Positions 1 through 7,817 of a stretch of DNA of 49,201 nt are shown one piece after another (position 1 is the stretch's first letter; the number at the start of each line of letters is the position of its first letter). This DNA comes from Rheinheimera nanhaiensis E407-8. Lineage in GTDB: Bacteria; Pseudomonadota; Gammaproteobacteria; Enterobacterales; Alteromonadaceae. Made by a program: the position numbers and the translations under genes. Below the pieces are notes generated by a model. The model did no database searches, had not been told where the DNA came from, and was given only the letters and a program-made list of their open reading frames with translations. The stretch lies in contig NZ_BAFK01000026.1 of assembly GCF_000296695.1 (NCBI RefSeq), forward strand, positions 1 through 49,201, read 5' to 3'.

Positions 1-43
1 TTCGCTTAGTTTAATGAAATGACACAGAATTTTGAACACTACC

Positions 44-60
44 GCTATTTGGTGGAGCTG
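44..60. repeat. Left copy of ssrA 3'-end direct repeat (att-like)
   Basis: The 17 bases here (GCTATTTGGTGGAGCTG) are identical, in the same orientation, to 1592-1608, which spans the 3' CCA end of the tmRNA gene plus 6 bases beyond it. A 17-bp match to a known integration hot spot is unlikely by chance in 49 kb. The inference is an attachment-site duplication left by site-specific integration; no integrase is visible between the copies. Confidence 0.6.
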
Positions 61-98
61 ATAAGGGGAGGCCTAATTAAAGGATAATTCTATTTTTC

Positions 99-770
99 TC
101 ACCGCTCGCCAAAATGTTTTAGGACTTTATATGTGATTTCGGTATTATTTGCTTTTATTACTTCTAAACGAGCACCTGCGTAACCAATAATGTTGCTCTC
201 ATTTAAGTCATATTCAACATCAGTGCTAAATGCAGCTCTTGCCATATCATTACTGAATTCACGATAACTTATTTTAAGTTTGTTTCCCACTTTACCGCTG
301 TAAAGCAGAGTTCTTCTAAAGCTATCATTCGTAACTACAGTTTCTTTTGAGCGGTTGAACCTAATATCTCCACATACCGTTACATCAGCTGGTCTATTGA
401 CGCAAAATTCGCCTGACTTTTTCTTTATCTGGATTGTTGCGTGGGGTTGAGGTGTAACTGATATAATGCCGGCATGTATGACATATCCAGCAAGTAAGTC
501 TTGGACAAAAAACTCTGATTTTTCATCTTCGCCAATTTTTATTAGCTTTCCTTTTTTAATGTCATACGCGGAGATCTCGCCTTCTTCTGTAATTTCAATT
601 ATATCCCTTTCCACAACTCTACCTTGATCCATCAGAGGTTCACCTAATCCAACGGATACGATAGTTTCAACTTCAGGAGTCGTGAAGCGACGAGATTCAG
701 GTGTGTAGTTGTATTTTACTGTGCTACATGCAGTTAGGGTTAAGCAAAATAAAACGGTCAGCTTTTTCAT
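99..770 (-). CDS. Hypothetical lipoprotein of the ssrA islet
   Basis: 223-residue protein with a short lipoprotein signal peptide: KK at residues 2-3, a hydrophobic stretch, and lipobox LTAC with Cys15 as the lipidation site. The rest is hydrophilic with many beta-prone segments and no motif I recognise. A good ribosome binding site (AGGGAATTAGG) precedes the ATG. It lies 34 bp downstream of vapC on the same strand and may share its transcript. It is visibly AT-richer than the housekeeping genes and sits inside the repeat-bracketed islet, which suggests transfer. Function unknown; likely anchored in the periplasm. Confidence 0.75.
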   Translation of the reverse strand: MKKLTVLFCLTLTACSTVKYNYTPESRRFTTPEVETIVSVGLGEPLMDQGRVVERDIIEITEEGEISAYDIKKGKLIKIGEDEKSEFFVQDLLAGYVIHAGIISVTPQPHATIQIKKKSGEFCVNRPADVTVCGDIRFNRSKETVVTNDSFRRTLLYSGKVGNKLKISYREFSNDMARAAFSTDVEYDLNESNIIGYAGARLEVIKANNTEITYKVLKHFGER

Positions 771-804
771 CCTAATTCCCTTTCAAATAAGTATGCTTAA
801 ATAA

Positions 805-1209
805 TTACACATGCAACCAATTGTCGAGCCTCAACCCCGAAACTCGATTAAACTCTTTGCTATTATTCGTAATTAAAAGTAGCCCTTCACTTCTGGCATG
901 TGCGCTGATGTGTAAATCATTGGCGCCAATAGGAGTGCCGGAGCTTTCTAACTCGGAACGAATTTCGCCATAGTGCTGTGCTGCTTTTTCACCATACTGC
1001 AGAATTACCAATCTGGAAACAAAATCTTCTACTGCTTGCCGGTTTTGCTCTGGCCTTGCGCTTTTTTCTACGCCGTGACACAGCTCTGCATAAGTGATTG
1101 AACTGATGCACATTAAGCCCGAATACTTATTAAAAGTTTCCAATACTTCAACAGGGCGGCGCTTTATTACATATATGCAGATATTGGTATCAAGCATGTA
1201 TTTCAGCAT
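805..1209 (-). CDS. vapC: VapC family PIN-domain toxin ribonuclease
   Basis: 134-residue PIN domain covering the whole protein. The acidic metal-binding residues are visible: Asp7 in MLDTN, Glu42 in AEL, and Asp98 in GANDLH, followed by the typical ITNNSKEF segment (residues 113-120). Family members are Mg-dependent endoribonucleases that cleave tRNA or rRNA when the antitoxin is lost. The start overlaps the vapB stop by one base (TAATG), so translation is probably coupled. Type II module with vapB; likely a stabilising passenger of the islet. The exact RNA target cannot be read from sequence. Confidence 0.93.
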   Translation of the reverse strand: MLKYMLDTNICIYVIKRRPVEVLETFNKYSGLMCISSITYAELCHGVEKSARPEQNRQAVEDFVSRLVILQYGEKAAQHYGEIRSELESSGTPIGANDLHISAHARSEGLLLITNNSKEFNRVSGLRLDNWLHV

Positions 1210-1442
1210 TAAAACGCTTCCCGTTCTTGCTGCTCTTGTGATGCCCGTTCAGTCATAAAATCATCTGTTACCGCTGCGCCTTGCATGAAAAACGAATCCC
1301 AGCTGTTAGCTACCGGCGTGAGTATGCGATCTTTACCCACGACCCGAACTACGACCTTTTTCACGTCGTCTGGAAAACGCGCTTCAACTGGCAGACGCAC
1401 TGCCTGGGTATTGTTGTTCTTAAACACTGTGCCAGTATCCAT
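1209..1442 (-). CDS. vapB: VapB family antitoxin (AbrB-like fold)
   Basis: 77 residues from the chosen ATG at 1442. A longer reading from GTG at 1454 would swallow the ribosome binding site GGAGGTGA, which lies 4 bases before the ATG, so the shorter start is preferred. The N-terminal half (GTVFKNNNTQAVRLPVEARF) is a typical swapped-hairpin AbrB/SpoVT DNA-binding domain. The acidic, Gln/Glu-rich C-terminus (residues about 45-77) is the expected toxin-binding tail. It should neutralise VapC and repress the operon through the palindrome upstream. Confidence 0.92.
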   Translation of the reverse strand: MDTGTVFKNNNTQAVRLPVEARFPDDVKKVVVRVVGKDRILTPVANSWDSFFMQGAAVTDDFMTERASQEQQEREAF

Positions 1443-1469
1443 ATTCACCTCCACTAGCTAGATAGCAGA

Positions 1470-1498
1470 AGTATATACCTTGATTAGTAGATACTCAA
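1470..1498 (-). promoter_or_regulatory. vapBC promoter
   Basis: On the minus strand, -35 TTGAGT (1493-1498) and -10 TATACT (1470-1475) are separated by exactly 17 bp, and the -10 lies 27 bp upstream of the vapB ATG. The -35 hexamer falls within the palindrome at 1486-1508, so a repressor bound there would block RNA polymerase. Confidence 0.65.
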
Positions 1499-1508
1499 AG
1501 TATCTACT
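1486..1508. promoter_or_regulatory. Palindromic operator of vapBC
   Basis: Perfect inverted repeat with 10-bp arms AGTAGATACT and AGTATCTACT and a 3-bp spacer. It overlaps the -35 element of the vapBC promoter. A second small palindrome, GTATATAC, lies at 1471-1478 over the -10. Autorepression by VapB/VapBC at such sites is established for the family. Confidence 0.7.
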
Positions 1509-1560
1509 GATATTAACAGCAGCGAACTAATTTATCGGCAGGTAATATTTGGCGTCGAGA

Positions 1561-1589
1561 AAAACAAAAGGCCAGCTTACGCTGGCCTT
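1561..1589 (-). terminator. Intrinsic terminator of ssrA
   Basis: Read on the minus strand, a 9-bp stem AAGGCCAGC / GCTGGCCTT with a 4-base loop is followed by TTGTTTTT. It begins 9 bases after the tmRNA CCA end. Confidence 0.85.
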
Positions 1590-1591
1590 GT

Positions 1592-1608
1592 GCTATTTGG
1601 TGGAGCTG
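1592..1608. repeat. Right copy of ssrA 3'-end direct repeat (att-like)
   Basis: Same 17 bases as 44-60, here contiguous with the intact tmRNA gene. The two copies are 1548 bp apart and enclose vapBC and the lipoprotein gene. Confidence 0.6.
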
Positions 1609-1958
1609 GCGGGAGTTGAACCCGCGTCCGAAAAACCTACATCGTCGGTACTACATGCTTAGCACATTCATTTAGTTAACCCTATGAGCGCCGAATGGCA
1701 GGCTATCGTCGGGCGAGCCTGATTGGTTTTAACGTTTTGTCTCCAGGCGAAGACGCGACGCGATCCTGTTAGGGGTGATCTTCCAGAGTCTCAGCTTACA
1801 GGCATGCGTGAGGGGAAGAGCTATCTACTGCTTATTAGGCAGCGATTGCGTAAGTTTCGTCGTTTGCGACTATTTAATTGAGGCTTTTTTACGAGGCCTA
1901 CCTCACCTCGGCATGCACCTAAGAGTTCGTGAATCCCGTCGAATCCAGAATCAGCCCC
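1598..1958 (-). ncRNA. ssrA: Transfer-messenger RNA (tmRNA)
   Basis: 361-nt one-piece tmRNA. The 5' end reads GGGGCTGATTCTGGATTCGA and the 3' end closes with the T-arm GGTTCAACTCCCGCC and an encoded CCA. The resume frame at 1838-1867 encodes ANDETYAIAA followed by TAATAA (1832-1837). tmRNA with SmpB rescues stalled ribosomes and tags the nascent chain for proteolysis. The E. coli tag is ANDENYALAA, so two positions differ. smpB is immediately upstream on the same strand. The 3' end appears to be an integration site. Confidence 0.97.
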
Positions 1959-1997
1959 GAATTCTGTGGAAGTAACACTCACTTTCAGTGTTTGGCT

Positions 1998-2026
1998 ATT
2001 GTACGCAGCCTGTTTGCTTTACACAA
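1998..2026 (-). promoter_or_regulatory. Probable ssrA promoter
   Basis: Minus-strand -35 TTGTGT (2021-2026) and -10 TACAAT (1998-2003) with a 17-bp spacer, about 40 bp upstream of the mature 5' end. This fits a precursor with a short leader removed by RNase P. Confidence 0.55.
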
Positions 2027-2099
2027 GCGGGCATTGTGCTTTAACCGTTTTCCTGTCGCCCTGGTTAGATGGGGCCAGGCGGTAAAAGTTTCAAGGGTG

Positions 2100-2582
2100 T
2101 TAGTGTTTACTGTGCTTCATCATGCGCTCTTTCTCGCGTGACCAGTCGCGGTCTTTAATATCGTCACGCTTGTCATAGCTTTTCTTGCCCTTGGCTAAAT
2201 GAAACTCCAGCTTTACCCAGCAGGCTTTCCAGTACATGGCGGTGGCCACTAAGGTGTAGCCTTCGCGCTCTTTTAGGCCAATCAGTTTACTTAGCTCGCG
2301 CTTGTGCAGCAGCAATTTGCGGCTGCGTTCGGGGTCGCACACCACATGGCTGGAGGCGCTGTTTAGCGGCTGAATTTGTGCGCCGAGTAAAAAGGCTTCA
2401 CCGTTATGTAAAATGACATAAGAGTCAGACAGGTTTACCTTACCCTCGCGGATGCTCTTTAACTCCCAGCCCTGCAGGGCCAGGCCGGCTTCGTAGCGGT
2501 CTTCTAAAAAGTACTCGTGCCGCGCTTTGCGGTTTTGCGCTATGGTACCGTTTTTGTTTTTGCTTGCTTGTTTTTTGCTCAT
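2100..2582 (-). CDS. smpB: SsrA-binding protein SmpB
   Basis: 160 residues, the usual length for SmpB. It shows the family core: [30 protein letters not shown], then [20 protein letters not shown], and a basic C-terminal tail ([24 protein letters not shown]) that probes the empty mRNA channel of the ribosome. It binds the tRNA-like domain of tmRNA. It lies directly upstream of ssrA on the same strand and is divergent from ratA. Confidence 0.97.
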   Translation of the reverse strand: MSKKQASKNKNGTIAQNRKARHEYFLEDRYEAGLALQGWELKSIREGKVNLSDSYVILHNGEAFLLGAQIQPLNSASSHVVCDPERSRKLLLHKRELSKLIGLKEREGYTLVATAMYWKACWVKLEFHLAKGKKSYDKRDDIKDRDWSREKERMMKHSKH

Positions 2583-2633
2583 AATTCGTTGTTTGTCGCA
2601 GCTCAGTGTTGGATGTCAGCGATGGCTCATGCC

Positions 2634-2661
2634 TTGTTGCAGCGCGTTATTCTGTTACAAT
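2634..2661 (+). promoter_or_regulatory. Probable ratA-ratB promoter
   Basis: -35 TTGTTG (2634-2639), 16-bp spacer, -10 TACAAT (2656-2661), 27 bp before the ratA ATG in the divergent smpB-ratA interval. Confidence 0.5.
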
Positions 2662-2688
2662 CGGCGGCGAGTTTAAAGGGGAGTGAGT

Positions 2689-3132
2689 ATGCCACAAATT
2701 GAACGCAGTGCGTTGGTTTTTTACAGCGCGCAGCAGATGTATGATCTGGTAAACGCCGTACCGGATTATCCGCAATTTCTACCCGGCTGCAGTGCTGCGC
2801 GCATTGTCAGCCAGTCAGAACAAGAGATGGTGGCATCGCTGACAGTTTCCAAGGCGGGCATTAGCCACAGTTTTACTACCCGCAATACGTTAACGCCAAA
2901 TCAGCAAATTGCCATGCAACTGGTCGATGGCCCTTTTAAGCAGCTGCGCGGTGGCTGGCAGTTTCAGCCGTTAAATGACAGTGCCTGCAAAGTGATGTTA
3001 AAACTCGAGTTTGAGTTTTCCAGTAAGTTAATTCAGTTTGCCTTTGGTAAGATTTTTGCCGAGTTAACCGCTGCTATGGTGCAGGCATTTACCACCAGAG
3101 CCAAACAGGTGTACGGAGAGCAACATGGCTGA
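2689..3132 (+). CDS. ratA: RatA-like START/coenzyme-Q-binding family protein
   Basis: 147 residues of the polyketide cyclase/START fold. The N-terminus [10 protein letters not shown] and the segments [27 protein letters not shown] and [13 protein letters not shown] match E. coli RatA (YfjG) closely. The ATG at 2689 is chosen over GTG at 2683 because GGGGAG lies 5 bases ahead of it. RatA was reported to block 70S formation by binding 50S subunits, while homologues (Coq10) handle ubiquinone; which role applies here is not decidable. It overlaps ratB by 8 bases. Confidence 0.93.
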   Translation: MPQIERSALVFYSAQQMYDLVNAVPDYPQFLPGCSAARIVSQSEQEMVASLTVSKAGISHSFTTRNTLTPNQQIAMQLVDGPFKQLRGGWQFQPLNDSACKVMLKLEFEFSSKLIQFAFGKIFAELTAAMVQAFTTRAKQVYGEQHG

Positions 3133-3475
3133 GCAGATTACCGTTGAAGTGGCCTACGCCTTACCCGAGCGGCAAAGTTTACTTACCGTGTCGGTCAGTA
3201 AAAGCGCCACTGTGCAACAAATTATTGAGCAGTCCGGTATTTTGCAGCAGTTTGCTGATATTGATTTAAACCAGCAAAAAGTCGGCATCTGGAGCCGGCC
3301 GGTAAAACTCACCGACACGGTTAAAGCCGGCGACAGAATAGAAATTTACCGCCCGCTGATTGCCGATCCGAAAGATTTACGCCGCCGCCGGGCCGAGAAA
3401 GCCAAAGAAGAAGGCCGGGCTGATAAAGTCACCGGTGGCCGGCCGCATGAGGTAAAAGCCGACTCAGGCAGTTAG
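3125..3475 (+). CDS. ratB: RnfH family ubiquitin-fold protein (RatB)
   Basis: 116 residues, beta-grasp fold of the RnfH/UPF0125 family: [18 protein letters not shown] at the start and the signature [26 protein letters not shown] in the middle, ending in the basic [19 protein letters not shown]. The start codon lies inside the end of ratA, indicating coupling. The biochemical role of the family is not established. A bidirectional terminator follows. Confidence 0.93.
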   Translation: MAEQITVEVAYALPERQSLLTVSVSKSATVQQIIEQSGILQQFADIDLNQQKVGIWSRPVKLTDTVKAGDRIEIYRPLIADPKDLRRRRAEKAKEEGRADKVTGGRPHEVKADSGS

Positions 3476-3512
3476 CCCGAGTGTTTATCGCTTTAGCAGA
3501 GTGCAGAAAAGC

Positions 3513-3540
3513 AAAAAACCAGCGCTGTGCTGGTTTTTTA
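3513..3540. terminator. Bidirectional terminator between ratB and bamE
   Basis: Stem CCAGC/GCTGG extended by A-T pairs, flanked by six A on one side and six T on the other, so it can end transcripts from both converging genes. Confidence 0.85.
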
Positions 3541-3558
3541 TTGTTAGCCTTACGCGGC

Positions 3559-3909
3559 TTAGATATCCAGCGGGGTATTAAAGTCGTCTGACTTTTTAAA
3601 GTCGCCTTTAATGTCCTGCAGCTTGTTGTCTTTAAACTCGACAATCAGCTGCTTTTCAAAATTATCGCCACGGCCGCCTTTTAAGGCGTAAAAATAATGC
3701 CAGGTGTCATTGTCAAAGGCATTGGCGGCAACCGGCGTACCCAGCACAAACTTCACCTGCTCTTTGGTCATGGCGACACGCAGTTTATCGATATCTTTTT
3801 GCTCTAAAAAATTGCCTTGTGGTATATCAATACGATACACCCAGCTGCTGCATGCGCTAAGGCTGAGAAGGCCTGCGGCCAGCACCATCATTTTAACTAC
3901 TGCTTTCAT
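3559..3909 (-). CDS. bamE: Outer membrane assembly lipoprotein BamE
   Basis: 116 residues with a lipoprotein signal peptide and lipobox LSAC, then the SmpA/BamE fold: VYRIDIPQGNFLEQKDIDKL, MTKEQVKFVLGTP and NDTWHYFYALKGG are hallmark segments. BamE is a lipoprotein subunit of the BAM complex that inserts beta-barrel proteins. It lies downstream of recN on the same strand but has its own candidate promoter. Confidence 0.97.
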   Translation of the reverse strand: MKAVVKMMVLAAGLLSLSACSSWVYRIDIPQGNFLEQKDIDKLRVAMTKEQVKFVLGTPVAANAFDNDTWHYFYALKGGRGDNFEKQLIVEFKDNKLQDIKGDFKKSDDFNTPLDI

Positions 3910-3939
3910 CTGTTGCTTCTGCTTTACCTAAGTGGGCTC

Positions 3940-3968
3940 ATCATACCCTATGACAAGCCGGCTGAAAA
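3940..3968 (-). promoter_or_regulatory. Candidate bamE promoter
   Basis: Minus-strand -35 TTTTCA (3963-3968) and -10 TATGAT (3940-3945) with a 17-bp spacer in the recN-bamE gap. Confidence 0.45.
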
Positions 3969-3976
3969 ACCTTCTT

Positions 3977-5650
3977 TCAGACTAAAGGCGCGCATAAAAG
4001 TTCACGCGCGTTGGCCAGTGCGCTGGCGCTGATGTTTTCGCCCGCCAGTAAACGGGCAATTTCGCTGATGCGCTCGTCGGCATTTAGCTCGCGCATGCGG
4101 GTTTCGGTCGCCAGGCCGTCGGTGTATTTTTCCACAAACAGTTGCTGATGGCCCTGGCTGGCCACTTGCGGCAAGTGGGTCACACAAATAATTTGCGTGG
4201 TTTCGCCCAGTTGGCGCAGCAGGCGGCCAACACCCGCTGCCACCGGGCCACTGATACCCACATCCACTTCGTCAAAAATCAGCGTCGGGGTGGTAATTTT
4301 ATCAGCCAGGATCACCTGTATGGCCAGGCTGATGCGCGACAGCTCACCACCTGAGGCGACTTTACTTAAGGCCTGCAGTGGCTGGCCCGGGTTGGTTGAT
4401 ACCTGAAAATCGATCTGATCGATACCCTGAGCACTGCCCTGGCTGACATCAAGCGGGGTAACCAAAATGGCAAAACGGGCATTGGCCATGCTGAGCTCAT
4501 GCATGCTGCGGCTGATTTTATCACTTAACAGCGCGGCGGCCTGCTGGCGCTGCTGGCTTAGCGCTTGGGCCTGCTGTAAATAATGCTGCTGCGCGGTGCT
4601 AATATCGGCCTCTAACTGCAGCAGGCGTTTATCATCACCGGTCAGCGCCGCCAATTGCTCGCAAAGTTGCTGGTGCAGTGCCGGTAAATCTGCATAACTC
4701 ACCTGATGTTTGCGCGACAGGTTCAGCCACTGGCTTAAGCGCTCATCAATGTGTGCTAAACGCTCCGGATCCAGTTCTACTTTGTCGGCGTAGCGGCGCA
4801 GCTCACGGCTGGCCTCTTCGGTTTGCACCAGTGCGTCCTGCAACATCTGGCTGATATTCGTCAGTGCTGGATCCAGGCTGCACAGCTGCTCGAGCTGGCC
4901 GGCGGCCACACAGAGCGCCTGATAGATATTTTGCTGCTCGTCATCGTACAGCAGCTGCAAACATTGCTGGCTTTGGCTTAATAAGGTATTGCCGTGGCTT
5001 AACCGGCTGTGCTCGGCTTCCAGCTGCGGGTACTCGTCCTGTAACGGGGCAAACTGATCTAACTCAGCCACCTGATATTCCAGTAACTGGCGCTGTGCAT
5101 CACGCTGCTGCTGCGATTGCTGCAGCTGGGCATATTCGCGCTGCAACTGCTGCCAGTGCCGCCAACTGCTGCGGGTGGTCTCTAACAGGCTGCTATTGGC
5201 CGCAAAAGCGTCCAGCAACTGGCGCTGATAGTCGTTTTTCAGTAATTGCTGGTGGGCATGCTGGCCATGAATGCTCAGCAAATGCTGGCCCAGGGCTTTT
5301 AACTGCTGCGCCGGTACCTGTACACCGTTAATGTAACCGCGCGAGCGGCCTTCGTTGCTAACCACCCGCCGTACTATGCACTCGTGGCCCATGGCCAAAT
5401 CCTGCTCGGCTAACCACTGCTGGGCAGCGCTTAGTTTACTGATATCAAAGCTGGCAACGATATCGGCTTTATCGGCACCGGGGCGCACCACGCTGGCGTC
5501 GGCGCGCTCACCTAAGCACAGTGACAGCGCATCGATGGCGATAGATTTACCGGCACCGGTTTCGCCGGTAATGGTGGACATGCCGCTGTGCCAGTCAATT
5601 TCCAGCGCGCGGACAATAGCAAAATTACTGATATGCAGATGGCACAGCAT
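3977..5650 (-). CDS. recN: DNA repair SMC-like ATPase RecN
   Basis: 557 residues, normal length. Walker A GETGAGKS at residues 29-36, a long Gln-rich coiled coil from about 155 to 370, ABC signature region KVASGGELSRISLAIQV, and Walker B PTLIFDEVDVGISG. RecN holds DNA ends or sister chromatids together during recombinational repair of double-strand breaks. The ATG is preceded by AGGAGA. Two LexA-type boxes lie 25-70 bp upstream, so SOS induction is expected. Confidence 0.97.
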   Translation of the reverse strand: MLCHLHISNFAIVRALEIDWHSGMSTITGETGAGKSIAIDALSLCLGERADASVVRPGADKADIVASFDISKLSAAQQWLAEQDLAMGHECIVRRVVSNEGRSRGYINGVQVPAQQLKALGQHLLSIHGQHAHQQLLKNDYQRQLLDAFAANSSLLETTRSSWRHWQQLQREYAQLQQSQQQRDAQRQLLEYQVAELDQFAPLQDEYPQLEAEHSRLSHGNTLLSQSQQCLQLLYDDEQQNIYQALCVAAGQLEQLCSLDPALTNISQMLQDALVQTEEASRELRRYADKVELDPERLAHIDERLSQWLNLSRKHQVSYADLPALHQQLCEQLAALTGDDKRLLQLEADISTAQQHYLQQAQALSQQRQQAAALLSDKISRSMHELSMANARFAILVTPLDVSQGSAQGIDQIDFQVSTNPGQPLQALSKVASGGELSRISLAIQVILADKITTPTLIFDEVDVGISGPVAAGVGRLLRQLGETTQIICVTHLPQVASQGHQQLFVEKYTDGLATETRMRELNADERISEIARLLAGENISASALANARELLCAPLV

Positions 5651-5675
5651 GACATTCTCCTGCCAGCTAAGTTAA

Positions 5676-5691
5676 CTGTGAAAAATTACAG
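5676..5691. promoter_or_regulatory. LexA box of recN
   Basis: CTGTGAAAAATTACAG matches CTGT-N8-ACAG in all eight fixed positions, 26 bp upstream of the recN start. Confidence 0.8.
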
Positions 5692-5703
5692 TGGTTATTT
5701 ATA

Positions 5704-5719
5704 CAGTAACTTTATACAG
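5704..5719. promoter_or_regulatory. Second, imperfect LexA box of recN
   Basis: On the recN strand this reads CTGTATAAAGTTACTG, one mismatch in the eight fixed positions. It lies within two direct copies of TTATACAGTAA (5699-5709 and 5712-5722). Multiple LexA boxes are known upstream of E. coli recN. Confidence 0.5.
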
Positions 5720-5745
5720 TAAACCCTGCCTTGGCAAGCCGGGTA

Positions 5746-6627
5746 TTAATAAAGTTTGCTGCCCCAGCCTAATTTATTGCGCAGTACGTGGAAATAGCTG
5801 TAGCCCGGCGGATGCACCAGCCGAAGCGGCGTCGGGTGTTTGCGGATATAAATATCGTCGCCCGGCATTACGGCCAGAATGACATGGCTGTCGCAGCTGA
5901 TTTGCAGGTGGGCATCGTTGGTGCTGGCCACTTTTAAGCGGATTTCGCTGCTGCCCGACACCACCAGCGGCCGGCTGCTCAGCGTATGCGGAAACATGGG
6001 TACTAAGGTTACCGCATCCAGATCCGGTGTCAGTATAGGGCCGCCGCCGGATAATGAATAAGCCGTGGAGCCGGTAGGGGTGCTGATAATCAGGCCGTCA
6101 GAGCGCTGGCTGTAGACAAACTCGTCATTAATATAGGCTTCAAACTCAATCATATGGGCAACTTTGTCGGCATGCAGCACCGCCTCGTTCACCGCGCTGT
6201 TGCTGCTTTTAATCACGCCGGCGCGCTGCACGCTGATTTCCAGCAGGTTGCGTTTTTCGGTAACAAAATTACCCGCCAGCACTTCGGTTAGCGGCTGCTG
6301 GAAGTTTTCTGGCGCGAGATCGGTTAAAAAGCCCAGGTTACCGCGGTTAACGCCCAGTACCGCCACATCAAAGCGCGACAACACCCGGGCGGCGCCCAGC
6401 ATATTGCCATCACCACCGACCACGATGGCCAGGTCACACTTTTTACCCAGTTCTACCAAGTCCAGCACAGCGACATCAGGCAGCTCCAGTGATTGCGCCA
6501 CCCGCTGCTCGACATAAACCGTCAGCCCCTGCTGGCGCAAAAACTGATACAGGCTGAGCAGGGTATTGTTAGCGCCCTGATGATGCGGCTTACCAATGAG
6601 CCCAACAGTGGTGAATGCGTGTGACAT
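5746..6627 (-). CDS. nadK: NAD kinase
   Basis: 293 residues, as in E. coli. GGDG motif at residues 71-74 ([15 protein letters not shown]), [12 protein letters not shown], and the nucleotide-binding [23 protein letters not shown] segment. It phosphorylates NAD to NADP using ATP in the cytoplasm. The ATG has AAGGA upstream. Divergent from hrcA, in the classic recN-nadK / grpE neighbourhood. Confidence 0.97.
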   Translation of the reverse strand: MSHAFTTVGLIGKPHHQGANNTLLSLYQFLRQQGLTVYVEQRVAQSLELPDVAVLDLVELGKKCDLAIVVGGDGNMLGAARVLSRFDVAVLGVNRGNLGFLTDLAPENFQQPLTEVLAGNFVTEKRNLLEISVQRAGVIKSSNSAVNEAVLHADKVAHMIEFEAYINDEFVYSQRSDGLIISTPTGSTAYSLSGGGPILTPDLDAVTLVPMFPHTLSSRPLVVSGSSEIRLKVASTNDAHLQISCDSHVILAVMPGDDIYIRKHPTPLRLVHPPGYSYFHVLRNKLGWGSKLY

Positions 6628-6697
6628 AGCCAGTTCCTTTTAACCCTTGTGCAGAGTATAACGACACTGCGGCTGTCGCACTAGCGCTGTCTGTGCG

Positions 6698-6725
6698 CTT
6701 GAATTAGCCGGCCTTGCCCCCATAT
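6698..6725 (+). promoter_or_regulatory. Sigma-32-type promoter of hrcA-grpE
   Basis: CTTGAAT (6698-6704), 13-bp spacer, CCCCATAT (6718-6725), a near-perfect fit to the heat-shock consensus CTTGAAA / CCCCATNT. It lies 30 bp ahead of the preferred hrcA start. Confidence 0.8.
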
Positions 6726-6755
6726 CCACCAGCAATTAGGTATAGAGTGCGCGGT

Positions 6756-7787
6756 ATGACGTTAACCCTGAGCAGGCCCGAGCTGATTTTAAAGCTGATT
6801 GTCGAGCAGTATCTGCTCGATGGCCAGCCGGTATCGTCTAAGCTGCTGGCTGACAACGCCCAGCTGGCGGTCAGTTCGGCCACAGTGCGCAACACCATGA
6901 TGGCACTGGAGCAGCAGGGCTTAATCCGCTCACCGCATACCTCGGCCGGGCGCATTCCCACCACCGCCGGTATCCGCTTGTTTATTGATAAAATGCTGCA
7001 GTTACAGCCGCTGAGTGGTTTTTGGCAAACCGAGCTGCACCGTAAGCTGACACAGCAGTTACCGGTGTCGTTGTTATGTCAGCAGGCCGGCCAGCTGTTA
7101 ACTAACCTGACCGGCTTCGTTGCCATTGTCAGTGCACCCAAGGCCGATGGCCGTATCGTGCGGCAAATCGATTTGGTCCGTCTGGCCAGTGACCGGCTGT
7201 TGCTGGTGGTCATAGATGAAGACGGTGATATTTTGCACCGTTTACTGCACTGCGAGCAGGCGATAGATAACACTGTGCTAAGCAAGGTGCTGTGCCTGTT
7301 AAACGCGGCTTTAGGCGGCGGTGGCCAGTGGCAGGATGGCATAGAGCGCTTAGGTGCCCTGGTGCGCGGCGAGAGCGGCATGTGTCAGCAGCTGCTGCAA
7401 AAGGTATTGGGCTTATTAAGTTTAGATGAGCTGCAACAGCACCAGCCGCTGATTTTTGGCCAGCATCAGTTGCTGTTAACCCCTGAGTATCAGCAAAACC
7501 CGGCGCTGCAACAGGTGATGCAGATGCTGGAGCAGCCCGAGGGCTTGCTGCGTTTGCTCGATAGCCTGACACAGGACGAACAGCCCAAGTTACTGCTGGG
7601 CAAAGAGTCGGGCTTTATTGAACTGGCCAATGTCAGTGTTATCGTGCAGCGCTATCAGCAACAGCCAAAACGCTTTATTGCCCTGTTGGGCCCGCGGCGG
7701 ATGAACTACGCCCGCTTAATTCCTTTAGTTGAAGCCTGTGCCCGCCAGTTAAATTTGCACTTGAATCGGCGGCAGGTATCCCCATAA
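6756..7787 (+). CDS. hrcA: Heat-shock repressor HrcA
   Basis: 343 residues from ATG 6756; a longer TTG reading at 6714 would begin inside the sigma-32 promoter and is rejected. The N-terminal winged helix carries IVEQYLLDGQPVSSKLLADNAQLAVSSATVRNTM and GLIRSPHTSAGRIPT, the family hallmark. The rest is the GAF-like inserted and C-terminal dimerisation part. HrcA classically represses chaperone genes by binding the CIRCE inverted repeat. No good CIRCE was found before hrcA, grpE, dnaK or dnaJ in this window. grpE follows after 30 bp. Confidence 0.95.
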   Translation: MTLTLSRPELILKLIVEQYLLDGQPVSSKLLADNAQLAVSSATVRNTMMALEQQGLIRSPHTSAGRIPTTAGIRLFIDKMLQLQPLSGFWQTELHRKLTQQLPVSLLCQQAGQLLTNLTGFVAIVSAPKADGRIVRQIDLVRLASDRLLLVVIDEDGDILHRLLHCEQAIDNTVLSKVLCLLNAALGGGGQWQDGIERLGALVRGESGMCQQLLQKVLGLLSLDELQQHQPLIFGQHQLLLTPEYQQNPALQQVMQMLEQPEGLLRLLDSLTQDEQPKLLLGKESGFIELANVSVIVQRYQQQPKRFIALLGPRRMNYARLIPLVEACARQLNLHLNRRQVSP

Positions 7788-7817
7788 TACACCTACTTAA
7801 TTTGGGAGTAGTAACGC

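Noticed and set aside
1775..2141. Two small + strand frames
   Set aside because: They overlap the tmRNA gene, its promoter and the smpB end in antisense; no coding signals.
4864..5331. 155-residue open frame on the + strand
   Set aside because: Lies entirely opposite the coiled-coil part of recN; composition (Ala/Gly/Arg-rich) is that of a shadow frame, with no ribosome binding site or recognisable domain.
6714..6755. TTG start giving HrcA 14 more residues
   Set aside because: The TTG lies within the sigma-32 promoter spacer, upstream of any plausible transcription start.
6628..6755. CIRCE operator upstream of hrcA
   Set aside because: Searched for TTAGCACTC-N9-GAGTGCTAA; only scattered GCACT-like fragments, no inverted repeat of the right spacing.
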